Below, one piece after another: positions 17,170 to 24,625 of a stretch of DNA of 64,000 bases. Below the pieces are notes generated by a model. That model was given only the letters and a program-made list of their open reading frames with translations, was not told the origin of the DNA and did not search any database. The first letter of the stretch is position 1. Every line of letters starts with the position of its first letter. A program made the position numbers and the translations under genes. This stretch comes from Chitinophagaceae bacterium UBA4407. Its GTDB lineage: Bacteria; Bacteroidota; Bacteroidia; Chitinophagales; Chitinophagaceae. The stretch covers positions 105,757-169,756 of the forward strand of contig DGQT01000106.1 of assembly GCA_002390845.1 (NCBI GenBank). Direction: 5' to 3'.

Positions 17170-17330
17170 TGGCCGGGCATAAGTTCTTTGTTGCATCGTT
17201 CCTTGCGTCGCACACTTGTACGTCTTGAACTTCGGTCGACTGTTGACCGTCGACTGTCGACCGATAATCCGAACGTACAAGAGTGCGACGCAAGAAAAGC
17301 TTCATAGATGTTCAACTGTTTGGGCAATAA
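17170..17330 (-). repeat. Complete interspersed repeat with heptad core, orientation 2
   Basis: Starts GGCCGGGC, then GCATCGTTCC, left arm TTGCGTCGCACACTTGTACG (from 17203), heptad core 17236-17263, right arm GTACAAGAGTGCGACGCAAG, then AAAAGCTTCATAG. Core and ends match the reverse complement of 10505-10677. It begins 9 nt past the RND stop. Confidence 0.85.
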
Positions 17331-17366
17331 AAAAACATATAAATAAAACAATTAAAAAAATATACA

Positions 17367-18299
17367 ATGAAATTACATACCATTCTTGGTGCAGGCGGCG
17401 CAGTTAGCAACCAGTTATTACCTGTATTACTTAAGAACAACGAAAGAGTAAGACTGGTATCGAGACGGGCACAACCACTGGCAAATGTAGAAGCAGTTGC
17501 TGCAGATGTTACCGACTACCAGCAAACATTGCATGCCATAAAAGGATCGTCTGTTGTGTATCTTTTGGTGGGCCTTACATACGATATAAAAGTGTGGCGC
17601 GAAAGCTGGCCAAAAATTATGACCAACGTAATTAATGCCTGCAAAGAAACGGGTAGCAAGTTGATATTTTTTGATAACGTTTATATGTATGGAAAAGTTT
17701 CTGGCGAGATGACTGAAGAAACGCCATTTAATCCCAACAGCAAAAAAGGCGAAGTAAGAGCCGCAATTGCAACACAATTATTGAGCGAAATGAAAGCCGG
17801 AAATATTGAGGCGTTAATTGCAAGATCAGCAGATTTTTATGGTCCTGTTGGCTTTGAAACAAGCGTGCCCAATATGCTCGTATTTGCAAATTTAAAAAAA
17901 GGAAAAAAGGCACAGTGGTTGGTAAATGCAAAGCTACCACATTCGTTTACTTATGTTCCCGACGCAGCAAACGCATTATACATATTGGCAAATGATATTA
18001 AAGCATTTGGCCAAACATGGCATTTGCCTACGTCGCAGGAGATCATTACCGGCGAGTTGTTTATTAAACAGTCTGCTGCTGCCATGAACGTGGAGAATAA
18101 ATACAGCATACTTCCGGTTTGGATGATGCAGCTTGCGGGGCTTTTTAATAAACCCATAAAAGAATCTGTTGAAGTGGTTTACCAGAGCGGGTTTGCGTAT
18201 CATTTTAATTCGGTGAAATTCAACACTGCTTATGTTTTTAAACCAACAACCTATCACGATGGAATTGTTGAAACTGCAAAATGGACACTGGAACAATAA
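17367..18299 (+). CDS. NAD(P)-binding atypical SDR / epimerase-like protein
   Basis: A 310-aa protein with an N-terminal Rossmann fold: Gly-Ala-Gly-Gly-Ala-Val at residues 8-13 fits the GxGGxxG class of nucleotide motifs, followed by an acidic Ala-Asp-Val near residue 38. A Tyr-Met-Tyr-Gly-Lys segment near residue 108 occupies the SDR Tyr-xxx-Lys neighbourhood. The middle Ala-Arg-Ser-Ala-Asp-Phe-Tyr-Gly-Pro segment is typical of NAD-dependent epimerase/dehydratase proteins. The substrate is unknown. It lies downstream of the efflux operon but is separated from it by a repeat, so it is probably transcribed on its own. Confidence 0.85.
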   Translation: MKLHTILGAGGAVSNQLLPVLLKNNERVRLVSRRAQPLANVEAVAADVTDYQQTLHAIKGSSVVYLLVGLTYDIKVWRESWPKIMTNVINACKETGSKLIFFDNVYMYGKVSGEMTEETPFNPNSKKGEVRAAIATQLLSEMKAGNIEALIARSADFYGPVGFETSVPNMLVFANLKKGKKAQWLVNAKLPHSFTYVPDAANALYILANDIKAFGQTWHLPTSQEIITGELFIKQSAAAMNVENKYSILPVWMMQLAGLFNKPIKESVEVVYQSGFAYHFNSVKFNTAYVFKPTTYHDGIVETAKWTLEQ

Positions 18300-18404
18300 T
18301 TTTTAGTCGGTTCAGGCTAAAGAAAAATTGTTGTTAAAGTGGATGAACTGCATATTGTAAATCTTTTTCTGGAACGTTTATTTCTGTGCAAACAAAAACA
18401 TTTT

Positions 18405-18638
18405 ATGAGGAGCGAATACCGTAAACTGAAAACAATTATGAAGAAAAATCTCAATGTCGATTTTTCAAAAAATGAGCTTCAAAAAAACCTTTCAACTGAT
18501 TTTGGTTTTGCCAATTGGGAAGTAGATTACCTGCTTGCAAAAGTAGAAACGGAGTTTAATATAAACCTTGTTGCATTAAATGACACAAGCAATGTTACCG
18601 TAAATCATTTGCTGCAGCAGATTAGAAAACCGGCTTAA
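18405..18638 (+). CDS. Acyl-carrier-protein-like small protein lacking the attachment serine
   Basis: A 77-aa helical protein. The ATG at 18405 is chosen because the resulting N-terminal helix aligns with helix I of ACPs; ATGs at 18339 and 18438 are alternatives. The segment Leu-Ser-Thr-Asp-Phe-Gly-Phe-Ala-Asn-Trp-Glu-Val aligns with the ACP motif (Asp-Leu-Gly-x-Asp-Ser-Leu-x-x-Val-Glu-Leu). The phosphopantetheine serine is replaced by Asn37, so it is unlikely to carry a prosthetic group. The following Glu-Thr-Glu-Phe-Asn-Ile fits ACP helix II/loop. The family call is tentative. Confidence 0.6.
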   Translation: MRSEYRKLKTIMKKNLNVDFSKNELQKNLSTDFGFANWEVDYLLAKVETEFNINLVALNDTSNVTVNHLLQQIRKPA

Positions 18639-18641
18639 TAT

Positions 18642-19808
18642 TTATTCAAGTATCGGGTGCCTTTCAAAAGGGAATTTATTATCGAATATAAAACGGTAAG
18701 TAATCATCTTCCTGCTTTGGCGGGCCCCAAGGCTTTTATAAATATTAATCATCTTTGGGTTCCAGTCTCCGGCCCAGCCCATCTCATAAGTTTCGTACCA
18801 GCCCTTACCCTGTACCAGCAATGCGCATTCCTGAATCATAAAACTGTCTATGCCAAGTGCCTGATATTTTGGAACAATACCAAAGGCGATGCCCGTTAAT
18901 CTCTTACATGTGCCACGCTTCTTCATTAACAGTAATCTTAGCTTTTCAATAATGCCCAGTTTACCGTTGAAGTGTTTAAAATACTGGTTAATATCTGGTA
19001 TGTTGATAAACATGGCAATGGGCTCATCTTTGTAATAGGCAAACCAAACCATCCGCGGATCCATGATGGCTTTCATTTTATTGAAGAGCTTCATTACCTG
19101 TTCCTTTGTTATTTCTTTTGCCTCGCCATGCTGCGCCCATGCAGCATTATAAACTGTAGCAAATTCTTCTGCATGTTTCTCTAGATTTTTTATATCAATA
19201 TGCCTTGCTTCGTAACCGGGCTTAGCTTTAAATTTTGCATAACGCTCTGCAAAGCGATCGGGTAATTTATCGTCAACCCCCATCCTGTACCAATACTGGT
19301 TATAATAATTTTTAAAACCATAGCCATCAAAAAGTTGATCGTAGTACGGTGGATTATAAGGCATGCCGTACATGGGTTCATTTTCAAAACCTTCTACCAA
19401 TAGTCCCCACCATTTATCGCGGTCGCCAAAATTAATTGGTCCATCCATTGCATCCATGCCTTTGCTTTGCAGCCATTGTTTTGCTGCATCGAATAATTGA
19501 TTTGCCACTGACTGATTGTTGATGCAATCGAAAAAACCAATACCCCCTGTGGTAAATTCAGTTCCTTTATTAATGTATTTGGAATGTGTAAAAGCGGCTA
19601 TGCGGCCCATGAGTTTGCCATCGTCGTCTTTTAATATCCAGCGTTTTGTTTCGCCGTATTTGGCATGCTTGTTTTTTTCGGGATTGAACACATCGTCTAC
19701 TTCACTATCAAGCGGGCGGATGTAGTTTGGGTTGCCTGCGTTCATGAGCACATTCACCTTAATAAATTGTTTTGCTGTAGAAGCATTGCTCACTTCAATC
19801 AATTGCAT
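18642..19808 (-). CDS. GNAT-like acyltransferase superfamily protein, substrate unknown
   Basis: A 388-aa cytoplasmic protein. The N-terminal half has a GNAT-like strand-helix order with a Gly-Arg-Ile-Ala-Ala-Phe strand near residue 70. A long insert holds the distinctive Asp-Gly-Pro-Ile-Asn-Phe-Gly-Asp-Arg-Asp-Lys-Trp-Trp-Gly near residue 125. The C-terminal half again resembles a GNAT fold (Gly-Ile-Val-Pro-Lys-Tyr-Gln-Ala-Leu-Gly-Ile-Asp, near residue 310), the position of the acetyl-CoA loop. This is a conserved type in the phylum and no substrate is known to me. A heptad repeat array lies 29 nt upstream of the start. Confidence 0.65.
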   Translation of the reverse strand: MQLIEVSNASTAKQFIKVNVLMNAGNPNYIRPLDSEVDDVFNPEKNKHAKYGETKRWILKDDDGKLMGRIAAFTHSKYINKGTEFTTGGIGFFDCINNQSVANQLFDAAKQWLQSKGMDAMDGPINFGDRDKWWGLLVEGFENEPMYGMPYNPPYYDQLFDGYGFKNYYNQYWYRMGVDDKLPDRFAERYAKFKAKPGYEARHIDIKNLEKHAEEFATVYNAAWAQHGEAKEITKEQVMKLFNKMKAIMDPRMVWFAYYKDEPIAMFINIPDINQYFKHFNGKLGIIEKLRLLLMKKRGTCKRLTGIAFGIVPKYQALGIDSFMIQECALLVQGKGWYETYEMGWAGDWNPKMINIYKSLGARQSRKMITYRFIFDNKFPFERHPILE

Positions 19809-19818
19809 ACAAATCGCT

Positions 19819-19826
19819 TTTTGCGA
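19819..19826 (-). promoter_or_regulatory. Candidate -7 box (TACATTCG)
   Basis: One mismatch to TAnnTTTG, 11 nt before the GNAT-like start at 19808. The -33 position would fall inside the heptad array at 19837-19899. Confidence 0.3.
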
Positions 19827-19836
19827 ATGTAAGAAT

Positions 19837-19985
19837 GAATGTTGAATGATGAATTATGAGTTAGGAATTAGGTGTTAAGAATTGGGAATTAGGTAGATGT
19901 GTTTTGTTGCTGAAGAATGTTCTGAACGTACAACAGTGCGACGCAACGAAGCATTATAGTAGCAATGCAGCCTGGCTCAAAAAAC
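19837..19985 (+). repeat. Heptad tandem array (9 units) plus right arm of the interspersed repeat
   Basis: Nine consecutive 7-bp units, close to GARTTRN, fill 19837-19899 without a gap. They are followed by GAACGTACAACAGTGCGACG (right arm, ending CAA at 19946), then GAAGCATTATAG and GCCTGGC. The left arm is missing, and the GNAT-like gene starts on that side. The arm lies 122 nt past the YkuK stop. Confidence 0.75.
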
Positions 19986-20067
19986 GATAAATTCAAAAAT
20001 TTACAGGGGATAAAATTACTGTCAGCAAGCTTTTGGCAAACTGTTTTTTAAAGGCTGTTACCAAAGT

Positions 20068-20541
20068 TTAGTTGCAAACTTTATCGGCACAGCAACTGCT
20101 GGCAAAGGCTTCCGGCTTGGCTTTGAAGGCAAAGCCCATACCCAGTATGTAACCCATTGCTTCGCGTAAAGCATCATTACTTTTAAACTGCGGGTTGGTG
20201 TTAATGTCTGCATGCACTTCCATATCCACATCGTACTGTATAAACAGGTTGCACAATTCGTACGCAATTTCAATGCTCTTGGCAACTTCTACCAGCATGC
20301 GTTCTTTAATGTTGTACTTGTGTTTTGTTTTTTCGTTGTGAATGTACATGAAGCCACCATTGTGTTCGCGCAGAAAAACGATTACCGTTGCAAATTCGGT
20401 GTCTTCTCCTTTTACCTGGCTATCGGTACCAATGCAAACTTTTAGATGAGTGCCTTTTTCAAATTCGCGTTTTATAGCTTCTTCCACTGCATCTTTTATG
20501 GGAAGATGAATGGGTTCGCCATTAAATTTTCTCCAGCGCAT
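20068..20541 (-). CDS. YkuK-like RNase H-fold protein (DUF458)
   Basis: A 157-aa protein of the DUF458/YkuK family, a predicted RNase H-like nuclease fold. The first strand carries Val-Cys-Ile-Gly-Thr-Asp40-Ser-Gln, with Asp40 as the likely first catalytic carboxylate. Later acidic positions in Glu-Val-His-Ala-Asp-Ile-Asn (near residue 113) fit the fold. The C-terminus has a Cys-Cys pair and a penultimate Cys, which may bind metal or be incidental. The natural substrate is not established for the family. Confidence 0.85.
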   Translation of the reverse strand: MRWRKFNGEPIHLPIKDAVEEAIKREFEKGTHLKVCIGTDSQVKGEDTEFATVIVFLREHNGGFMYIHNEKTKHKYNIKERMLVEVAKSIEIAYELCNLFIQYDVDMEVHADINTNPQFKSNDALREAMGYILGMGFAFKAKPEAFASSCCADKVCN

Positions 20542-20634
20542 AAAATAAATGTTTTCCCAAGTTAAGCATCAATTGAATTACAAAAAAAACTTATTTGTTA
20601 CCATATCATGAATAACCTTTTAAAACAAAATTTT

Positions 20635-20695
20635 ATTAGCCGGGCAGACATATTTCATGGTATCGTCTCTTGCGTCGCACGCTAATACGGCCGGA
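20635..20695 (+). repeat. Interspersed repeat, single left arm (G-end type)
   Basis: GCCGGGC, ATGGTATCG, then TTGCGTCGCACGCTAATACG. It lies between YkuK and the PepSY-like gene and has no right arm in this gap. Confidence 0.65.
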
Positions 20696-20725
20696 TTAAT
20701 TATTGAACCATTAATAACATAAAAA

Positions 20726-20760
20726 CAAAAGCTCACGAAATATATTCCGTAAGCTTTTTA
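20726..20760 (-). terminator. Terminator after the PepSY-like gene
   Basis: AAAGCT/AGCTTT and ACG/CGT stems around an AT loop, with A and T runs on both sides. It lies 34 nt past the stop at 20794 on the minus strand. Confidence 0.7.
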
Positions 20761-20793
20761 TAAATGAAGATTATTCTTTGCTGTTTTTAAAAG

Positions 20794-21243
20794 TTAAATT
20801 GTTTGTGCTTCTTTTTCAAGTTGCCCTTGGCTATTAAAAGTCAGGAATTTTTTCTGCACAAGGGAACTTTTTTCTACATAAATCCTGTACCTGATGCTTT
20901 TATCATTCTTATCAATTTGTGTTACAGAACCCGGTGTCCAGTCATTATATTTACTCTTCTTCAATCCGTCTTTAACCACTGCCGGAAGCTGATCGTAAGT
21001 CATTTTTTTATCAGTCTCCTGCCATTCGCCGCTGTTTGAAAAATCAGCCGTCATTTCGCTTCCGTCCAACACAAATGCAGCTTCAAAAAAAGTAAGCTTG
21101 TCTTTCCATTCAACTTTTTCAGCAGTGGGATATTTTGCCTTTAATGCATCTGTAACTTCAGATGGAACTTTTCTTATTTGAGCATGTATAATTCCTGCGC
21201 TTAAGCAAATCATTAAAGCGAATAACAATAATTTCTTTTTCAT
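20794..21243 (-). CDS. Secreted PepSY-like (putative beta-lactamase-inhibitor-like) protein
   Basis: A 149-aa protein with an N-terminal signal peptide (cleavage near Ile-His-Ala-Gln, residue 22). The mature part has two PepSY-like beta units: Val-Pro-Ser-Glu-Val-x-x-Ala-Leu-Lys-Ala-Lys-Tyr-Pro-x-Ala near residue 30, and Leu-Pro-Ala-Val-Val-Lys near residue 88, each followed by strands. This is the small periplasmic PepSY_like family common in Bacteroidota. The molecular role is unknown; the gene stands alone with its own terminator. Confidence 0.82.
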   Translation of the reverse strand: MKKKLLLFALMICLSAGIIHAQIRKVPSEVTDALKAKYPTAEKVEWKDKLTFFEAAFVLDGSEMTADFSNSGEWQETDKKMTYDQLPAVVKDGLKKSKYNDWTPGSVTQIDKNDKSIRYRIYVEKSSLVQKKFLTFNSQGQLEKEAQTI

Positions 21244-21335
21244 GGTTATATAATTTAAAAGTAATGATGCCGGAATTTATTTTCCATTGCATAAAACCAT
21301 AAAAGCAAACATCGTGCAGCTTTATTTATATAAAC

Positions 21336-22040
21336 CTATTGTTCCTTATCGCCGATCTTTTTTATCGGCGTTAATTCCAACTTGCGAAATTCCACTTCAG
21401 ACCCCTCGGCCTGCAGCGCAATATTGCCTTTACCGGCGGTACAGTTAAATCCATAATTCACAAGGTCGCCATTAACCCAAACTTTTATAGAATTGTTTAC
21501 GCATTCAATGGTCATTTTATTCCATTCACCAACCGGTTTTTCAGAACTGTCGGTAAGATTTTTTATACGCCTGCCTTTACCTTCGGTAATGCCCCAATCG
21601 GCTTTAGGGCCGCGCCTTTTTTCCATATCTGGCACCGCAATGTCTTCTACAATACACCAGAAATCACCCGCATCGCCATGCTGCATTTGTACTTCAATAG
21701 ATTTTGGAAACATTTTATACAAAGCCCTGGGCGTACTGGCAAACACAAGCACACCGCAGTTTCCGGGAATACCTGCAAAACGATACTCAACCTTAAGACG
21801 AAAATTTTGATAAACAGCATCTGTAATAAGATGCCCACCAGGTGTACCCAGGCTTACAAGCAGCCCATTGCGGATAATGAAAGGATTTATTGCAGCTTTA
21901 TCGGTATCCATTGCAGGAACGTCAACATGCCAGCCCGCTAAATCTTTTCCGTTAAAAAGGCTTTTCGATTGTGCCGCAGTAACTGCCGGCTTTATAAGAA
22001 AAACAACAATAATAACCGTTACACCAAAAAACTTTTTCAT
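21336..22040 (-). CDS. DUF1080 / 3-keto-disaccharide hydrolase-domain secreted protein
   Basis: A 234-aa protein with a signal peptide (cleavage near Ala-Ala-Gln, residue 24). The next segment, Ser-Leu-Phe-Asn-Gly-Lys-Asp-Leu-Ala-Gly-Trp, is the DUF1080 hallmark, and the remainder is a concanavalin-like beta-sandwich (Gly-Asn-Cys-Gly-Val near residue 100, Trp-Asn-Lys-Met-Thr-Ile near residue 175). Some DUF1080 proteins cleave 3-keto-glycosides; others only bind sugars. No oxidoreductase partner is next to it. A near-consensus -7 box precedes it at 22082. Confidence 0.9.
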   Translation of the reverse strand: MKKFFGVTVIIVVFLIKPAVTAAQSKSLFNGKDLAGWHVDVPAMDTDKAAINPFIIRNGLLVSLGTPGGHLITDAVYQNFRLKVEYRFAGIPGNCGVLVFASTPRALYKMFPKSIEVQMQHGDAGDFWCIVEDIAVPDMEKRRGPKADWGITEGKGRRIKNLTDSSEKPVGEWNKMTIECVNNSIKVWVNGDLVNYGFNCTAGKGNIALQAEGSEVEFRKLELTPIKKIGDKEQ

Positions 22041-22081
22041 ATTTTTTTTCGTTAAAACAGGTTTATTCTAATGGCTTAAAG

Positions 22082-22089
22082 CAAAGATG
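22082..22089 (-). promoter_or_regulatory. Candidate -7 box (CATCTTTG)
   Basis: One mismatch to TAnnTTTG, 42 nt before the DUF1080 start codon. Confidence 0.35.
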
Positions 22090-22119
22090 AGGAAGTATCT
22101 TAATACCGGATTATTTTTT

Positions 22120-22320
22120 TCCAAACTGTATTGCAGCTATGATACATCTGTTGCGTCGCACTCTTGTGCTTAGGGAACAGTTATGAGCTTTTGGCTGCGG
22201 GTTGCAAGTTCATGTGCTTAGCTTAACGTTCATAGCTCGCAGTTTGCTGCTTAAAAATCCGGACGTACAAGTGTGCGACGCAAGAAAAGCACAATCAAAG
22301 AACTTTAGCCGGGCCAATAA
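22120..22320 (-). repeat. Complete interspersed repeat with heptad core
   Basis: Left arm TTGCGTCGCACTCTTGTGC (from 22151), a core with five 7-bp units of the form GYTNNNN (22180-22214) and further degenerate units, then right arm GACGTACAAGTGTGCGACGC ending at 22283. The outer end is AACTTTAGCCGGGC. The right arm is 64 nt past the dnaX stop on the minus strand. Confidence 0.8.
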
Positions 22321-22346
22321 AATGTATTTTCAAAATATAAACGTTG

Positions 22347-24167
22347 CTAATAATCCAGCTCAAGTTTTAGCCGGTCTTTAAGTTCTTTAACCCAGGGATA
22401 TTGTTCGGCAATTTTTTCGAAACGCTGGCGGCTGTTCATGGTAAGATGTGCAGGAAGCGCTTCCTGTTCGCCTGCTTCTACAAGCACTTTAAAAGTGATG
22501 CTGCGGTTGTTGAACGATTGTTGTATAAAATCTATCAGTATCGTTTTTTCACCCTCCATAAATTTTTGCTGTGTGATGGCGCCGGTTGAAACGGTGAACG
22601 TATTGTCTGTTTCAATGTACAGTTTGGCCATACGAAAAGCATTGGCTGCTGAATGCTTTTGTTGTTCATCCATTCTCCGGGCATATTGCTCCCAGCATTC
22701 TTTCAGCTTTTCCATGTTCAACGCTTCGGCTTCTTTAATTTCTTCAATTAAATACTGATCGCCGTATTTCTGGCGCAAACCATCGAGTAAGCTTTTTTTA
22801 TTATTGCCGCTTGTTTTAGAGGCCGGCGTTATATTTGGCGCAGGATAAGAAGATGGGGCTGTAACTATTGCTGCTGCTGGTTCGGCAACAATATGCTTCT
22901 TTGCAACATCAGGCTTTGGTTGTTCTATTAACAGCCTGGAACCTGTTGATGTGTTTGTATTTTTAGCAGTTTCTTTAACCTGTAGTGGTTGTATTTGTTT
23001 TGTTTTGTATGCTATGGGTGAATCAACCCGTTTTTTTTTAACAAGGTTGCCATTATCCATAGAAAGCTCAATGGCCTGCTGTAGAAAATTAAGTTTTATA
23101 ATGGCCATTTCTACATGCAATCTTTTATTGCGGGCCATTTTATAATTGATCTCTGTTTCGTTGAGAATATTTAAAGCGCTTACCAAAAAAGAAAGGCTCG
23201 CTTCTTTTGCTACCTTAATATATTTCGGTTGCATACCCTCTACAACATCCAGCAACATGGCTGCTTTTTCATCAGTACAAACCAAAAGGTTGCGCAGGAA
23301 TTCTGCAAACCCATTCAGCACAATATCGCCTTCAAAACCTTTGCGGTTTATTTCATCGTACAAAAGCATTGCACTTGCAAGATCCTGCTGCAGCAGGCTG
23401 TTCAGTAATTTAAAATAATAATCGTGGTCAAGTATGTTCAGGTGCTCTAAGGTATTCTGATAAGTTACTTCACCATTGGTAAAGCTTACAATTTTATCCA
23501 GGATGCTTAATGCATCACGCATGCAACCTTCACTTTTTTGTGCGATTACCTGCAATGCCCCTTTCTCTGCTTTTATATCTTCTTTTTCTACGATTTCCTG
23601 TAAATGTTCAACAGTATCATTATTGGTAATGCGTTTAAAATCGAATATCTGACAGCGCGATAAAATGGTAGGTAATATTTTATGTTTCTCTGTTGTTGCA
23701 AGAATAAATATGGCATAAGACGGTGGTTCCTCCAGCGTTTTAAGAAATGCATTGAAGGCACTCGTGCTAAGCATGTGAACCTCATCAACAATATACACTT
23801 TGTATTTCCCGGCTTGTGGTGCAAAGCGCACCTGTTCTACCAATGAACGGATATCGTCAACCGAATTATTGCTGGCGGCATCCAGTTCATGAATGTTCAT
23901 CGAAGTGCCTTCATTAAAACTTTTGCACGAATTACATTCATTGCAGGCTTCTCCATCTGCCTGAATATTTTCGCAGTTAATGGTTTTGGCAAGAATACGG
24001 GCACAGGTAGTTTTGCCCACACCCCTTGGACCGCAAAACAAAAATGCATGCGCAAGCTGATTGTTGTGAATGGCATTTTTAAGCGTAGTGGTAATATGCG
24101 CCTGACCTACAACAGTATCAAAAGCCTGCGGCCTGTATTTTCGTGCCGAAACAATAAATTTATCCAT
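22347..24167 (-). CDS. dnaX: DNA polymerase III subunits gamma/tau
   Basis: A 606-aa clamp-loader ATPase. It has Walker A Gly-Pro-Arg-Gly-Val-Gly-Lys-Thr-Thr at residues 46-54, zinc-binding cysteines 65, 75, 78 and 81, Walker B with Asp-Glu-Val-His near residue 120, and a Ser-Arg-Cys sensor segment near residue 170. These belong to clamp-loader domains I and II, with domain III ending near residue 370. Residues 377-379 are Lys-Lys-Lys encoded by nine consecutive A (23031-23039 on the plus strand). Any one-base slip leads to a stop within a few codons, giving a gamma-length product. The C-terminal part (about 380-606) is the tau-specific region. Confidence 0.96.
   Translation of the reverse strand: MDKFIVSARKYRPQAFDTVVGQAHITTTLKNAIHNNQLAHAFLFCGPRGVGKTTCARILAKTINCENIQADGEACNECNSCKSFNEGTSMNIHELDAASNNSVDDIRSLVEQVRFAPQAGKYKVYIVDEVHMLSTSAFNAFLKTLEEPPSYAIFILATTEKHKILPTILSRCQIFDFKRITNNDTVEHLQEIVEKEDIKAEKGALQVIAQKSEGCMRDALSILDKIVSFTNGEVTYQNTLEHLNILDHDYYFKLLNSLLQQDLASAMLLYDEINRKGFEGDIVLNGFAEFLRNLLVCTDEKAAMLLDVVEGMQPKYIKVAKEASLSFLVSALNILNETEINYKMARNKRLHVEMAIIKLNFLQQAIELSMDNGNLVKKKRVDSPIAYKTKQIQPLQVKETAKNTNTSTGSRLLIEQPKPDVAKKHIVAEPAAAIVTAPSSYPAPNITPASKTSGNNKKSLLDGLRQKYGDQYLIEEIKEAEALNMEKLKECWEQYARRMDEQQKHSAANAFRMAKLYIETDNTFTVSTGAITQQKFMEGEKTILIDFIQQSFNNRSITFKVLVEAGEQEALPAHLTMNSRQRFEKIAEQYPWVKELKDRLKLELDY
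23031..23039 (-). promoter_or_regulatory. A9 slippage tract in dnaX
   Basis: The mRNA reads GTTAAAAAAAAACGGGTTGA. With one extra A the frame reads Thr-Gly-stop right after the lysines (381 aa). With one A lost it reads on for five codons past the tract and stops (384 aa). The tract sits at the domain III/tau border, as in dnaX genes known to make gamma by slippage. Confidence 0.6.
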
Positions 24168-24254
24168 AGCAAGGTTGCAAGATAATAAGTTTAATTTTTA
24201 AAGTGCCATGGTTTTGCCCGGTGTGAATAATCAGTGATACCCGTTTATAATTTT

Positions 24255-24502
24255 TTTGGGGGCGGGCAGAAATACATCTATGAAGCTTTTGTTGCCACGC
24301 TCGTTTCTAAGTTCCTCTTTCATGGCAGCATTTAAGCGAAGCTTGCTATCTGTCCAGGATTCATTTCTAAACCGCATTCATATACTTTCATTAAGACGCA
24401 TTTCAAATTTCGCTTCGGTAAAAGTTTAATAGCAGTGCAGGAGATGAACGTAATGCGACGCAACGATGATGCCACAGGGCACTGCTGCTGGTTTCAAAAA
24501 AA
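24255..24502 (+). repeat. Interspersed repeat, CCACGC left arm and GCGACGC right arm
   Basis: GGGCGGGC end, ATGAAGCTTTTG, left arm TTGCCACGCTCGTTTC (about 24294), GTTCCTCTTTCATGGCAGC, an AAGCGAAGCTT inner motif, then right arm GAACGTAATGCGACGCAACG and a GATGCC end. It fills most of the divergent dnaX-GH43 gap (24168-24625). Confidence 0.7.
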
Positions 24503-24625
24503 AAGAATTGTTTGTGCCATTATGAAAAAAATTGAAATGCTCCATTACAATTACAGATAAAGTTTATACTTACTTTAGTAGAGCAGAATATTTATCCTGT
24601 CTTGAACAATTGAAAACCCTCCATT

